Below, one piece after another: positions 26,562 through 36,236 of a stretch of 64,000 bases of DNA. The notes under the pieces are model-generated. The model was not told the origin of the DNA and made no database searches. It saw nothing but the letters and a program-made list of their open reading frames with translations. Position numbers and translations under genes: made by a program. This DNA is from Methanoculleus chikugoensis (GTDB lineage Archaea > Halobacteriota > Methanomicrobia > Methanomicrobiales > Methanoculleaceae): contig NZ_AP019781.1 of the NCBI RefSeq assembly GCF_019669965.1, positions 2,171,092-2,235,091 of the forward strand, in the 5' to 3' direction. Within the stretch, counting starts at the first letter, position 1. Each line of letters starts with the position of its first letter.

Positions 26562-26723
26562 GTTTTTAAACAAGATTATTATAATAATTGCGCCATTGAA
26601 GTGCAGACCCCGCGGCAGCGTGAGATCCGAAGGCTCTGCCGGAGGCCCGGTCATTCATCCAGATCGGGCCGTCCCCGGCACGGAGTAGAGGCCTGTTCCC
26701 GGGGTGGAGACGAGGAGTGATAG
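26562..26723 (+). promoter_or_regulatory. AT-rich promoter and long leader of the propeller gene
   Basis: TTTTTAAACAAGATTATTAT at 26562-26590 stands out of G+C-rich DNA and is the only good TATA-like stretch. The start codon is some 130 bases further on, so the mRNA would have a long G+C-rich leader. GAGGAGTGAT just before ATG 26724 is the ribosome site. Confidence 0.45.
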
Positions 26724-29369
26724 ATGATGCGACGCGGCACCTGTCTCTGGTTCGTCCTGCTCTCGGCACTTGCGCTCGTTATGGGCGCGGGAGCACAGGC
26801 AGGAGATCCTGCGGTTATCTGGAACCGGACGTACGGAGGACCTGATGCTTACGACGCGGCATACGCGGCCGTTCCCGACCCCGGCGGAACCGGGCTCTTC
26901 CTTGCCGGGGAGACTGTTTCTCCCGAAGGGGGGAAGACGGACGCCTGGGTGATCCGGCTCGCGCCGGACGGCGGCGAGGAGTGGAACAGGACCTACGGCG
27001 GGGAGGAGGCCGACACTGCGCACGCCATCATCCGGACCAATGTGGGTAACCTCCTCCTCGCCGGGAACCTCACCCTCGTCACGAACGGGACGCGGGCCGA
27101 CACCGATGCCTGGCTCGTGGAGATAGACCCCTCCGGCGGCGAGGTCTGGAACCGGACTTACGGCGGCCCGGACGTCAACGCCACGGCAGCCGCGGCTATC
27201 GAGGCGGAAGACGGGGGCTACGTCTTCGTCGGTTCTATCAGGCCGCGGGAGGGGAACGAATCCTCGGCCTGGGTGGTCAGGGTGAACGAGACAGGTGGTG
27301 AGGTCTGGAACCGGACGTTCGGCGGAGCGGGGGAGAATACCGCGAACGCCGTCACCCGAATTCCCGGTGGGGACTTCGTCGTTGCCGGCAGCACCGAGTC
27401 CTCGGGAGCAGGCATGGCCGACGTCTGGGCGGTCAGGCTGAACGGGTCGGGCGGTGAGGTCTGGAACAGGACGTTCGGCAGCCCCGACGACGATGCCGGC
27501 CGGGCGGTGCTCAACACCTCCGACGGCAACCTGCTCGTCGCCGGCACGTTCACGGAGCGGCCGGACAACACGACGGTCGATACCGACGCACTCCTCATCA
27601 AACTCACGCCTGACGGGGATATCCTCTGGGACTGGATCTACGGCGACTTCGGCGTGAACGAGACGGCGGCGGCCGTCATCGAAACCCCTGACGGCGGCTA
27701 CCTCTTCGCCGGGGAGACGGCCTACCCCGGGGTGGACGATACCGACGCCTGGCTGGTCGCGACCGACGCCGACGGAGCGGTGGCATGGAGCAGGACATTC
27801 GGCGGCGTAAACCCCGGCGATAAGGCCACATCGCTTATCGAGTCCGCACCGGGAGAGTTCGTCTTTGCAGGGACGTTCAACGCCACGGTGAGCGGAAGGA
27901 CGGCAACCACAGATGCCTGGGCGGTGAAACTGGGGCCGAAGCCCACGCCGACGGCTACCCCGACGGCGACCCCGACGCCCGTACCCACAGCGGCACCTTC
28001 CAGGCCCTCGAAAGCACCGATCATCTCCCAGAAGCCGCCGGTACCGGCCGCAACGGCGACTGCCGCCCCGTCACCGGTCGTGACGGGGCCGGCGGGAACC
28101 CCCTCGCCGTCTCCGACTGCAGTTCCGACGCCGGTCACGACGCCCGTGCCCACCGGGACGACGACGCCCACGGCCACGCCGACTATGACGGTCGCCCCGT
28201 CTCCGACGATGACGCCGGTCGGCGACGATGACGATGATGACGACGACAATGACGACGATACTAACCAGACCGGCGGCGCGGCAAACGAATCACTCTCGGG
28301 GACGGTCTGGTTCGACCTGAACGGTGACGGCGTCCGCGATCCCGGCGAGCCGGGTGTCCCCGAGATCAGCGTGCGGCTGATCGGCAAGCGAACCATGCTC
28401 GACTATACCGCCACCGGCCCGGACGGGTCGTACCGGTTCGGGGCCATCCCCTCCGTCGGCTACGCCGGTGTGGAGTTCGTTCTCCCGGACGGGTATTCCT
28501 GCACCGTCCCGGGCCTGGACAACAACGCTGCGCCGCTCGACACGGACGTGATATTCGCCGAAGGCGGGGTTGACCGGCAGACCCTGAATGCGGGACTCGT
28601 CGGGAATCTCCTGCCCGGAACCCCGGCGGGGGCCTACGGGTGGGTGCTCGGGACGGCCTGGAGCGACGATAACCGGGACGGGATCCGGGATGAGACCTCC
28701 GGCATGACGGATGTCGAGGTCCGCCTCCTGGACGCGGACGGGAACGTGGCGGCGTCGACCCGGACCAGGTATCACGACCGGTACTTCTCCATGTACCTCT
28801 TCGGCCCGCTTCCGCCCGGGGAGTACTCCGTCGCGTTCACTGCGCCGGACGGCTACATCTTCACGAATCCTGGCCGGGACAGCCACGTCGACCCCTCGAC
28901 CGGGGCGACCGGCCGGTTTGCGGTCGGCGGAGGGGAGGCGGTCGTCAGGGGTGCGGGGCTGATCCTCTCCCTGTCTCCGGCCGCCTCCCCAGGCGATCCG
29001 GGAGGTGGGGCCCCCGCTCCGGGCGGGACGGACGATGCGGCCGTTCGCGCTGAGGAAGACGATGAGGAGGGCGAGCCGGTCGTGACCGGCGTCCCGCAGG
29101 TTCCGGCGAACGAGACCGTCGATGACGGCGATGCCGCCGGTGAATGGGAACCTGTGCGGGAGAGCGGCGATGATAACGAGGTTAGGGATAACGATGACCA
29201 GAACAAGGTTAGGGACAACAACGGTCGAAAAGAGATTGGAGACAATAACGACCGGAAAGAGACCCGGGACAATGGCGATCGAAAAGAGCCGAAAGACGAT
29301 GACCGGAAAAGGCCGGATGGGATGGAAAAGAGCGTCCGGCATGACGACGGCAGGGACGAGGGTGACTGA
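26724..29369 (+). CDS. Large secreted protein: seven-repeat propeller plus two SdrD/Cna-B-like domains
   Basis: An 881-residue protein. A signal peptide (residues 1-26, LSALALVMGAGAQA) is followed by seven repeats of about 52-56 residues from W33 to about 410. Each opens WNRTYGG or a variant and holds a GxxxVAG and DAWxVRL strand, as in seven-bladed propellers. Then come a Pro/Thr linker (about 412-515), an Asp run, and two SdrD/Cna-B-like domains opening GTVWFDLNGDGVRDPGEPGV and GTAWSDDNRDGIRDE. The highly charged tail repeats RDN/RKE units and has no membrane anchor or PGF-type sorting signal. Five blades begin with an Asn-Arg-Thr sequon. A surface or matrix role is likely, but the ligand is unknown. 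Confidence 0.85.
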   Translation: MMRRGTCLWFVLLSALALVMGAGAQAGDPAVIWNRTYGGPDAYDAAYAAVPDPGGTGLFLAGETVSPEGGKTDAWVIRLAPDGGEEWNRTYGGEEADTAHAIIRTNVGNLLLAGNLTLVTNGTRADTDAWLVEIDPSGGEVWNRTYGGPDVNATAAAAIEAEDGGYVFVGSIRPREGNESSAWVVRVNETGGEVWNRTFGGAGENTANAVTRIPGGDFVVAGSTESSGAGMADVWAVRLNGSGGEVWNRTFGSPDDDAGRAVLNTSDGNLLVAGTFTERPDNTTVDTDALLIKLTPDGDILWDWIYGDFGVNETAAAVIETPDGGYLFAGETAYPGVDDTDAWLVATDADGAVAWSRTFGGVNPGDKATSLIESAPGEFVFAGTFNATVSGRTATTDAWAVKLGPKPTPTATPTATPTPVPTAAPSRPSKAPIISQKPPVPAATATAAPSPVVTGPAGTPSPSPTAVPTPVTTPVPTGTTTPTATPTMTVAPSPTMTPVGDDDDDDDDNDDDTNQTGGAANESLSGTVWFDLNGDGVRDPGEPGVPEISVRLIGKRTMLDYTATGPDGSYRFGAIPSVGYAGVEFVLPDGYSCTVPGLDNNAAPLDTDVIFAEGGVDRQTLNAGLVGNLLPGTPAGAYGWVLGTAWSDDNRDGIRDETSGMTDVEVRLLDADGNVAASTRTRYHDRYFSMYLFGPLPPGEYSVAFTAPDGYIFTNPGRDSHVDPSTGATGRFAVGGGEAVVRGAGLILSLSPAASPGDPGGGAPAPGGTDDAAVRAEEDDEEGEPVVTGVPQVPANETVDDGDAAGEWEPVRESGDDNEVRDNDDQNKVRDNNGRKEIGDNNDRKETRDNGDRKEPKDDDRKRPDGMEKSVRHDDGRDEGD

Positions 29370-29723
29370 TCGGAAGGAGTAAAGCGGCGTTCGACAACGG
29401 CGATGCGCGTATCTTCTATGGTTTTCTGATCGGCATGGCTCCCTGCTCCCGATCGGTTCGGGTCATGGAGGCCGGGATGTTTTCTGTTTTCATGGCGATG
29501 GCCACACGGATCGCTCGGACGAACCCGGGGAGTTCCTGAGCATCTCTCCCAGATCAATAAAAATATTAAATATTTTAATGGCTATCAGGAACCGAACCCC
29601 GGGGCCGGTACCGGACCGGAAAAAATCTCGATCCTGCAGGCCGCCGGAAGGCGGTGCGAAGAGGCACAGCAGCCTTCCATGGGGTTACACGCCCGGAGCG
29701 TCCGGGCAGATGAGGTGAACCGG
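29370..29723 (+). other. Intergenic region with promoter and long leader
   Basis: No gene is supported in this 354-base stretch. After the propeller gene there are only short frames. From 29553 an AT-rich block holds the palindrome described separately, then a G+C-rich leader of about 145 bases with a small hairpin (GCCGCCGGAAGGCGGTGC) leading to the next gene's ribosome site GAGGTGA. Confidence 0.5.
29559..29575 (+). promoter_or_regulatory. AT palindrome, probable promoter/operator
   Basis: AAAATATTAAATATTTT is a perfect inverted repeat (8-base arms about a central A) and the only TATA-like stretch before the small SdrD-like gene. It could be TATA box, operator or both. Confidence 0.45.
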
Positions 29724-30215
29724 GTGAGATCTACCAGTGTTCTTGCAGCAGTCATCGTATCAGCGTTCGTCTTCGGTTCGATGGCAGGCGCCGCCGTCCC
29801 GGCGGAGCCCGGCTCGGGTGCAGTATACGAGAGAACCGTCGGCACGATCGGGGGCACGATATTTCTGGATGCCGACGCGAACGGCGTCCAGGACTCCGGC
29901 GAGCGGGGCATGAGCGGCGTCGCCGTCCACCTCCTCGGCGCCGCAGGTGAGCGGATCGCAACGGCGGAGACGTTCGCCCACGCCTGTGAAGGGCTCTACA
30001 TCTTCAGCGGCGTCCTCCCGGGGAACTACACCGTCGAGGTCGTCCCGCCGGAGGGCTACGGCTTCACCGTCCCCGGCATGGGGGCTCCCGGCGAGACGAT
30101 GAGCACCGTCGATACAGTGAACGGCACGACCACCACCATCGACCTGACGGAAGAGACGGTTCAGACGGCGGACCTCGTCGTCAGGGATGCCGGCCTGGTG
30201 CCGGCCGCCGCCTGA
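29724..30215 (+). CDS. Secreted single SdrD/Cna-B-like domain protein
   Basis: A 163-residue protein with a signal peptide (VRSTSVLAAVIVSAFVFGSMAGA) and one domain opening GTIFLDADANGVQDSGERGM, SGVAVHLLG and GNYTVEVVPPEGYGFTVPG, the Ca-loop and strand pattern of SdrD B repeats also found in the larger gene just before. The GTG start at 29724 is preceded by GAGGTGA (29712-29718). A longer frame to an ATG at 29679 lacks a site and would bury the signal. It is probably exported and could pair with the large protein. Confidence 0.78.
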   Translation: MRSTSVLAAVIVSAFVFGSMAGAAVPAEPGSGAVYERTVGTIGGTIFLDADANGVQDSGERGMSGVAVHLLGAAGERIATAETFAHACEGLYIFSGVLPGNYTVEVVPPEGYGFTVPGMGAPGETMSTVDTVNGTTTTIDLTEETVQTADLVVRDAGLVPAAA

Positions 30216-30231
30216 CGGCGATCACACATTT

Positions 30232-30465
30232 TTACTGGTGCTCAGCAACGTGCTGCCGGAGCATCGTGCCGGGCCTGTATCGGTCGGCGATCTCGAGCGC
30301 CGTCTTCCGGAGAGCCGCGTGCTCCACGATGCAGGACTCCGGCGGGGCCGCCTTCCGAAGGATCCGGGAAGTGTTCTCGGTGATCTGGATGAGCTCCGTT
30401 GCTATCAGGGCGTTGAGCCAGAGGAGGTCGCGGAGCATCTCTTTCGTTTCTTCGTCCTGGTGCAT
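30232..30465 (-). CDS. Small helical hypothetical protein
   Basis: A 77-residue protein starting MHQDEETKEMLRDLLWLN, then ALIATELIQITENTSRILRKA and AALRKTALEIADRYRPGTM. It should be all-helical and soluble. A start nine codons earlier (ATG 30492) is possible; neither has a good ribosome site. I do not recognise a family. It is convergent with the secreted protein gene and divergent from DNA ligase. Confidence 0.55.
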   Translation of the reverse strand: MHQDEETKEMLRDLLWLNALIATELIQITENTSRILRKAAPPESCIVEHAALRKTALEIADRYRPGTMLRQHVAEHQ

Positions 30466-30553
30466 GGATAGAGGTAGGCAGTGCTCCCTCATCAATCGTG
30501 CCCAATAGAAGGGTTGATTGACCACGCCGGGAAATACTTCAGAGAGTATGGGT

Positions 30554-32200
30554 ATGCAGTTTCTGGAGTTCGCCCAAGTCTGCGAGCGCCTCGAAGGGAC
30601 CCCGGGACGCCTCGATATGATCGAGCAGATCGCCGCCGTCCTCCCCCGGCTCGACGACGAGGAGCTCCCCGTCTTCGTCCGGTTCGTCATGGGCAGGGTC
30701 TTTCCCGACTGGAGCACCAAAAAACTCGGTGTGGGTCCGAACCTCCTCTACGACGCCGTGGCCTACGTCGTCGGGACGAAGCGGGAGACCGTCCGGGAGG
30801 CGATCAACACAACCGGCGACGTGGGCCTCGCCGTCGAGGGACTCCTTGCAAAGAAGGAGCAGACGTCGTTCTTTATCGAGGAACTCGACCTCACCGGGGT
30901 CTACCGGGAGCTCGAGCGGATGGCGGTCGTCGAAGGACAGCGGTCGCAGCGGGAGAAACTCCGCGTGGCGCAGAGGCTCTTCGGCAACGCCCGGCCGCTC
31001 GAGGGGCGCTACCTCGCGCGGCTGATGCTCGAGGAACTCCGGATCGGCGTGGGGGAAGGGAACGTCCGCGACGCCGTCGCCCGGGCGTTCGAGGTCGACG
31101 TCCGCCTGGTCGAGCATGCCCACCAGGCGCTGAACGATCTCGGGGAGGTCGCCCTCCTCGCCCGGCGCGACCCCGACGCGCTCTCCCGCGTGACGATCGA
31201 GCCGTTCCGGCCGGTGAAGATGATGCTCGCGCAGGCGGGAACGATCGCCGCCCAGATCGAGGATCACGGCGAGGTGGCGGTCGAGTATAAGTACGACGGG
31301 AGCCGGTTCCAGTTCCACAAGGTGGGCGACGTCTGCCGGATCTACTCGCGGAAACTGGAGGACGTCACGGAAAGCCTCCCCGACATCGCGAACCTCCTCC
31401 TGGAGGCGACCGACCACGACGTCATCCTGGACGGGGAGGCGGTCGCCGTCCGCGACGGGAGGCCGATGCCGTTCCAGTACGTGATCCGGCGGTTCCGCCG
31501 CAAACATGGGGTGGACTCGATGATGGAGAAGATCGAACTCGTGCCGAAGGTCTTCGATATCCTCTACCTGGACGGCGAGACGCTGATGGACCGTCCCCTT
31601 GCAGAACGGCGCAAAGCCCTCGACGAAGCGCTCCGTGCGCACGTCGCTCCGCAGTTCCCGGCCGCCGACGCGACCGCAGCGGAGGCGGTCTACGCCGACG
31701 CCCTCGACCTCGGGCACGAGGGCGTGATGGTGAAAGTCCTCGACTCGCCCTACACCCCCGGCGTCCGGGGCCGGCTCTGGGTGAAGGTGAAACCCGGCGT
31801 CGAGACGCTCGACCTCGCGGTCGTCGGGGCGGAGTGGGGCGAGGGCCGGAGAGCCGGGACGTTCGGCTCGTTCCTGCTCGCGGTGCAGGACCAGGGCCGG
31901 CTCCTCCCGGTCGGGAAGGTGGCTACCGGGATCACGGACGAGGTGCTGGCCGACCTCTACGCCCTCTTCAAGGACAGGGTGATTGCCCGCTCCGGAAAAG
32001 AGGTGACCCTCGAACCGGAGGTGGTCTTCGAGGTGGGCTACTCCGAGATCCAGACAAGCCCGAACTACGCGAGCGGCTACGCGCTCCGGTTCCCGCGGTT
32101 CGTCCGGGTGCGTGAGGACAAGAGCGTGGACGAGGCCGAGACCCTTGAAGCGCTCGTCGAGCGCTACGCCCGGCAGAAGAACGGACAGGAGTCTCTGTAG
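30554..32200 (+). CDS. lig: ATP-dependent DNA ligase
   Basis: The replicative archaeal ligase, 548 residues. The N-terminal DNA-binding domain ([14 protein letters not shown] to about 220) is followed by the adenylation domain with motif [11 protein letters not shown] (AMP lysine K246), motif III ([10 protein letters not shown]), motif IV ([12 protein letters not shown]), motif V (LWVKVKPG) and the OB domain. It seals nicks in replication and repair. The start could also be ATG 30548 two codons earlier; MQFLEFA fits the family start. No PIP box is evident at the C-terminus. Confidence 0.95.
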   Translation: MQFLEFAQVCERLEGTPGRLDMIEQIAAVLPRLDDEELPVFVRFVMGRVFPDWSTKKLGVGPNLLYDAVAYVVGTKRETVREAINTTGDVGLAVEGLLAKKEQTSFFIEELDLTGVYRELERMAVVEGQRSQREKLRVAQRLFGNARPLEGRYLARLMLEELRIGVGEGNVRDAVARAFEVDVRLVEHAHQALNDLGEVALLARRDPDALSRVTIEPFRPVKMMLAQAGTIAAQIEDHGEVAVEYKYDGSRFQFHKVGDVCRIYSRKLEDVTESLPDIANLLLEATDHDVILDGEAVAVRDGRPMPFQYVIRRFRRKHGVDSMMEKIELVPKVFDILYLDGETLMDRPLAERRKALDEALRAHVAPQFPAADATAAEAVYADALDLGHEGVMVKVLDSPYTPGVRGRLWVKVKPGVETLDLAVVGAEWGEGRRAGTFGSFLLAVQDQGRLLPVGKVATGITDEVLADLYALFKDRVIARSGKEVTLEPEVVFEVGYSEIQTSPNYASGYALRFPRFVRVREDKSVDEAETLEALVERYARQKNGQESL

Positions 32201-32365
32201 ATACCTCATGTCAGCAGGGAAAGCGATTTAATCTCACGCGATACCGGCCTGGACTGCATTACATCTCCACGGGCGGAACCGGGAGCCGGCCATTCAACGC
32301 CGGAACCAAACCACCGCTCTTTAAGCCTTTCCGGGAAAACGGGTAGTTGCAGGAGCGCTGATCAG

Positions 32366-33319
32366 GTGTTTGAGAAGACACTATTCGTGGAGGGGATCAA
32401 CGGGGGCGTGCAGGTCGACGCGCCCTTCGTGGTGGACGTTGCAGAACTCCGGGAGAAGCGGGGAGGCAAGTATATCCAGCTCGGCATATCCGATAGGACC
32501 GGGCGGGGAACCTGCAAGGTCTGGGGGACGCCGGATCTCAGCGTGGAGCAGATCGAGGCGTTCTGCCGTGCGATCCGGCCGGGGGAGGTCTACCGCATCC
32601 AGGGATACGCAAAGGAGTTCAACGGCACCTGCGAGGTGAACGTGAACGACGGGATCGCGAACCTCGCAGACCCTATCCGGGGAGACCTCCTCGACCCATC
32701 CTGGTTCGTCCATGCACCCGCCGACGACGATGGAGTCCGGCGGGGACTCGGGCGTATGACCGCCCGGATCGAGGATCCCGGCGTATTCTCCCTCGTCTCA
32801 AGAGTGATGAACGATACGCCCGGGTTCTTCGAGGTGCCCGCGGCCAAACGCCGGCACCACGACTATATGGGGGGCCTTGCGGAGCACACCCTCGAGACCG
32901 CGGAGATTGCGGCGAACCTCGCAGGCACGGTCTCGCGAGCAGAGATGGATACCGACGTTCTCCTCGCCGGGGCACTCCTCCACGACATCGGCAAAGCGTC
33001 CTGCTTCTGCCGTCGGGGTTTCTCGTTCGTCGCGCTCCCCGACTACACCCTCGTCGGGCACACGGCGATCGGGGCCGCGGCGCTGATGAAATACTCCGCC
33101 GGCGTCGAACCCGCACGGTTCGCGCACATCCTCCATATCGTGATGTCGCACCACGGCCCCCACGGCGAGGTCCAGCCCCGGACGCCCGAGGCCTGGGCGG
33201 TTCACTTCGCCGACAACGCAAGCGCCACCCTCCGGAGCGTCTGCGACGACGCGAGCGCCCTTAAGCCGGGAGAGGAGCGGCAGGGAGCACGGACACGGCA
33301 GCCGGTCTACCGGTTCTGA
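32366..33319 (+). CDS. OB-fold plus HD domain phosphohydrolase (YhaM-like)
   Basis: A 317-residue protein. Residues about 15-95 form an OB-type nucleic-acid binding domain (GGKYIQLGISDRTGRGTCKVW). About 150-290 hold an HD domain with YMGGLAEHTLETAEIA, LLAGALLHDIGKAS (HD...GK), VGHTAIGAAALM and HIVMSHHGPHGE. This layout is that of the 3'-5' exoribonuclease YhaM family, so an RNA or DNA end-trimming nuclease is likely. GTG 32366 follows CAGGAG at 32350-32355. TTTAAGCC at about 32323 is a weak TATA box. Confidence 0.87.
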   Translation: MFEKTLFVEGINGGVQVDAPFVVDVAELREKRGGKYIQLGISDRTGRGTCKVWGTPDLSVEQIEAFCRAIRPGEVYRIQGYAKEFNGTCEVNVNDGIANLADPIRGDLLDPSWFVHAPADDDGVRRGLGRMTARIEDPGVFSLVSRVMNDTPGFFEVPAAKRRHHDYMGGLAEHTLETAEIAANLAGTVSRAEMDTDVLLAGALLHDIGKASCFCRRGFSFVALPDYTLVGHTAIGAAALMKYSAGVEPARFAHILHIVMSHHGPHGEVQPRTPEAWAVHFADNASATLRSVCDDASALKPGEERQGARTRQPVYRF

Positions 33320-33377
33320 GAGATCTCGGGGCACGCACCGGCGTAAACCATATGCTGCTATACCAAAAAAATCAATT

Positions 33378-33399
33378 ATTCTTGGCTGGATTCAAGAAT
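33378..33399. terminator. Hairpin in convergent gap
   Basis: ATTCTTG-GCTGGATT-CAAGAAT makes a perfect 7-base stem in an AT-rich convergent gap between the OB-HD gene (plus) and the YHS gene (minus). A second weaker CCTTT...AAGGG repeat follows at about 33410. The gap probably ends both transcripts, but an operator cannot be excluded. Confidence 0.4.
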
Positions 33400-33457
33400 A
33401 TCCTATTATCCTTTGAGTATAAGGGCATTGTGATCCGCACCGGGACACTCCGCCGGT

Positions 33458-33465
33458 AAAAAAAA
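33458..33465 (-). terminator. Poly-T end after YHS/copA
   Basis: Eight T residues on the minus strand start directly after the YHS stop codon. This is a standard archaeal termination tract. Confidence 0.55.
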
Positions 33466-33615
33466 TTATGACCCCTTCAGGTAGGCTTCGGGGTCGCGCT
33501 CGAAGAGCTTCTTGCAGCCCGGGGCGCAGAAGTAGTAGGTCTTCCCCTTATACTCGCTCGTAAACTTCGCGGTCGCCTCGTCGACGTCCATCTTGCATAC
33601 GGGATCAACTGCCAT
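33466..33615 (-). CDS. YHS domain small metal-binding protein
   Basis: A 49-residue protein: [18 protein letters not shown], then [18 protein letters not shown] and [10 protein letters not shown]. DPVCxM plus the YYFCxxxCxxxF pair is the YHS motif found in copper ATPases and metal-handling proteins. It starts inside the 3' end of copA (11-base overlap), with GGAGGT eight bases before its ATG inside copA, so it is translated from the copA transcript. It probably hands copper or another thiophilic metal to or from CopA (inference). Confidence 0.85.
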   Translation of the reverse strand: MAVDPVCKMDVDEATAKFTSEYKGKTYYFCAPGCKKLFERDPEAYLKGS

Positions 33616-36070
33616 AGGTATCGACCTCCGACAGGATCCCTCTCTTCACCGGAGGTATATATGTCTTGAGCAGCAGCGAGAGCGAGACGACCGTCACCGA
33701 CGAGAGGGCCATCGCGAGCGCCGCGTACTCAGGCCGGAAGGTGATGCCGAAGAAGGGATAGAGCACGCCTGCCGCGAGGGGGATGAGGGCGGAGTTGTAG
33801 GCGAACGCCCAGAAGAGGTTCTGTTTGATCCGGCTCATCACCTTCCGGGAGAGTTCGACGGCCGCGACGGCATCGACGAGGTCGTCCCGGACGAGGACGA
33901 TATCCCCGCTCTCGATGGCGACGTCGGTTCCGCTCCCGATGGCGATCCCGACGTCCGCCTGCGCAAGCGCCGGGGCGTCGTTGATCCCGTCGCCGACGAA
34001 GGCCACGACCTCGCCCCGCACCTGGAGGGCCCGGACCTCTTCGGCCTTCTCCTGCGGCAGCACCCCGGCGTGGACGTCCGTGATCCCGACCTCGCGGGCG
34101 ATGGCGTTCGCCGTCCGCTCGTTGTCGCCGGTGATCATCATGACGGAGAGGCCCATCCGTTTCAGTTCCGCGACGGCGGTCCGCGTCGTCGGTTTGAGGG
34201 TATCGGCGATGGCGAGAATGCCCGCGAGTTCGCCCCCTATGGCGACGAGCACCGTGGTCTTCCCCACGTCCTGAAACACGGTCACCCGCATCCCGGCCTT
34301 CGGCGGGACGGCGATGCCGCGCTCCTCAAGGAAGGGCTGGTTCCCGATCAGGACCTCCTCCCCCTCCACGACAGCGCTGACCCCCAGGCCGCCGAAGGTG
34401 TTGAATCGCTCCGACGCCGGGATACCGACCCCGGCGCTCTCTGCCCGCCGGACGACCGCCGCCGCGAGCGGGTGCTGGGAGTTCTTCTCGACCGCCGCCG
34501 CGACCGATAACAGCCGGTCTTCCGGAACCCCGAACGCGACGACGTCGGTGACGTCGGGTTTTCCCCGGGTGAGCGTCCCCGTCTTGTCGAAGACGATCGC
34601 GGTCAGTTTCTCCGAGACCTCGAGCGCCTCACCGTTCCTGATCAGCAGTCCGAGTTCGGCGCCCCTCCCGATCCCGACGGTCACGGCGGTCGGGGTGGCG
34701 AGGCCGAGCGCACAGGGGCAGGCGACGACCAGGACGGAGATCAGCACCGTGAGCGCAAAGAGGAGCGACGAACCGAGCCCCACGTACCAGACGAGGAAGG
34801 CGGCAATCGCTATCGCGAGAATGACCGGGATGAAGTAGGAGACCGCGACGTCGGCGATCCGCTCCACCGGGGGCCGTGAACCCTGGGCGTCCCGGACGAG
34901 CCTGATGATCTGCGATAATACCATATCTTTCCCGATCTTCTCTGCCCGGACCCGGAGGACCCCGTTCACGTTCAGGGTGCCGCCGACGACCCCGTCGCCC
35001 TCCCGCCTGTCGGCCGGGATGGGCTCGCCGGTGATCATCGACTCGTCCACCGAACTCTCGCCGCCGACGACCGTCCCGTCCACCGGCACCTTCTCCCCCG
35101 GCCGGACCAGGAGCACGTCACCGACGACGACCTCCTCGATCCCGACCTCGACCTCCCGGCCGTCCCGGATCACCGTCGCGGTCTTCGGCCGGAGGCCGAT
35201 CAGGTTCTTGATGGCTTCAGACGTCCGCCCCCTCGCCCGGGCTTCGAGGTACCGCCCGAGCGTCAGGAACGAGGCAAGCATCACGGCGGTCTCGTAGAAG
35301 TTAAACTCCGGGGTGAGGACGATCCCGAAGGTGCCGAGAAGGCTTGCGCCGTATGCGACGCCGATCCCCATCGCGTACATGACGTCCATCGTCAGCGCCC
35401 GGTTCCGGAGCGCGGCGGCCGCGGCCCTGAAGATGGGGGCGCTGACGTAGAGGAAGACCGGCAGGGTGATGACGAGCATGACGAGGTTCACGGAGACCGG
35501 GAGGGCGGCCGCCCCCGGCATCCCGAGGAGCATGTAGAGAAAGAGCGGGATGCTCACCGCAAAGCCGACGGTCAGCCGCCTGAACTTGTCGCGGAGGTCT
35601 TCCTCGCGCATCCGGGCTTCGACGTCTTCGGTGACCTCCTCCTCGAGCCCCAGGTACTGGTAGCCGGCATCCTCGACGGCGGCGCGGATGTCGGATATCG
35701 TGACGAGCGCGGGGTTGTAGACGACGTGTGCATTCTCGGTCGCGAGGTTGACCCGGGCCTCGTGGACCCCGTCGAGGTCGCCGAGCGAGGCCTCGATCAC
35801 CTGGGCACAGGACGCGCAGACCATCCCCCCGATCCTGACGGTGACCTCGTTCCTCACGACCTCGTAGCCGGCGTTCGTGACCGTCCGTTCAAGATCCGCG
35901 AGGGTTGCCTTCGCCGGGTCGTACTCGACGACGGCGGTCTCGTTTGCGAGGTTGACCCGGGCGTCATAGACGTCGTCCCGGCCCTGGAGAGCGCGTTCCA
36001 CGTTGAGGGCGCAGGACGCACAGTGCATCCCGGAGATCTTCAGTTCCGCCCTTCTCTTCTGCTCCGGCAT
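33605..36070 (-). CDS. copA: Copper-translocating P-type ATPase
   Basis: An 821-residue P1B-ATPase exporting Cu(I). Two N-terminal HMA domains carry GMHCASC (C17, C20) and GMVCASC (C85, C88). Transmembrane metal site VVACPCALG, phosphorylation motif [13 protein letters not shown], actuator [18 protein letters not shown] (HP motif) and [20 protein letters not shown] are all present, as is [11 protein letters not shown] near the end. The start [10 protein letters not shown] at 36070 follows CGAGGAGAG; the frame opens 20 codons earlier but without a site. It is divergent from a HEAT-repeat gene and followed by an overlapping YHS gene. Confidence 0.95.
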   Translation of the reverse strand: MPEQKRRAELKISGMHCASCALNVERALQGRDDVYDARVNLANETAVVEYDPAKATLADLERTVTNAGYEVVRNEVTVRIGGMVCASCAQVIEASLGDLDGVHEARVNLATENAHVVYNPALVTISDIRAAVEDAGYQYLGLEEEVTEDVEARMREEDLRDKFRRLTVGFAVSIPLFLYMLLGMPGAAALPVSVNLVMLVITLPVFLYVSAPIFRAAAAALRNRALTMDVMYAMGIGVAYGASLLGTFGIVLTPEFNFYETAVMLASFLTLGRYLEARARGRTSEAIKNLIGLRPKTATVIRDGREVEVGIEEVVVGDVLLVRPGEKVPVDGTVVGGESSVDESMITGEPIPADRREGDGVVGGTLNVNGVLRVRAEKIGKDMVLSQIIRLVRDAQGSRPPVERIADVAVSYFIPVILAIAIAAFLVWYVGLGSSLLFALTVLISVLVVACPCALGLATPTAVTVGIGRGAELGLLIRNGEALEVSEKLTAIVFDKTGTLTRGKPDVTDVVAFGVPEDRLLSVAAAVEKNSQHPLAAAVVRRAESAGVGIPASERFNTFGGLGVSAVVEGEEVLIGNQPFLEERGIAVPPKAGMRVTVFQDVGKTTVLVAIGGELAGILAIADTLKPTTRTAVAELKRMGLSVMMITGDNERTANAIAREVGITDVHAGVLPQEKAEEVRALQVRGEVVAFVGDGINDAPALAQADVGIAIGSGTDVAIESGDIVLVRDDLVDAVAAVELSRKVMSRIKQNLFWAFAYNSALIPLAAGVLYPFFGITFRPEYAALAMALSSVTVVSLSLLLKTYIPPVKRGILSEVDTYGS

Positions 36071-36188
36071 GATACTCTCCTCGCTCTGCGCGGATAAAAT
36101 ACCTGCTCTCACCTGCCCGCCTTCGCGCACCCCATCCCGGGAGAGGCCGGATTCTCAATACGGCCTACGGCGATTTTTATACACAATA

Positions 36189-36197
36189 TTATTATAT
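36189..36197 (+). promoter_or_regulatory. TATA box of HEAT gene 1
   Basis: TTATTATAT lies 27 bases before the ribosome site GAGGTGAT (36225-36232). The same nine bases at nearly the same spacing precede HEAT gene 2 at 37854-37862. Confidence 0.6.
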
Positions 36198-36236
36198 TCT
36201 TGGCCAACTATATCGCCCCATCCTGAGGTGATTGTG

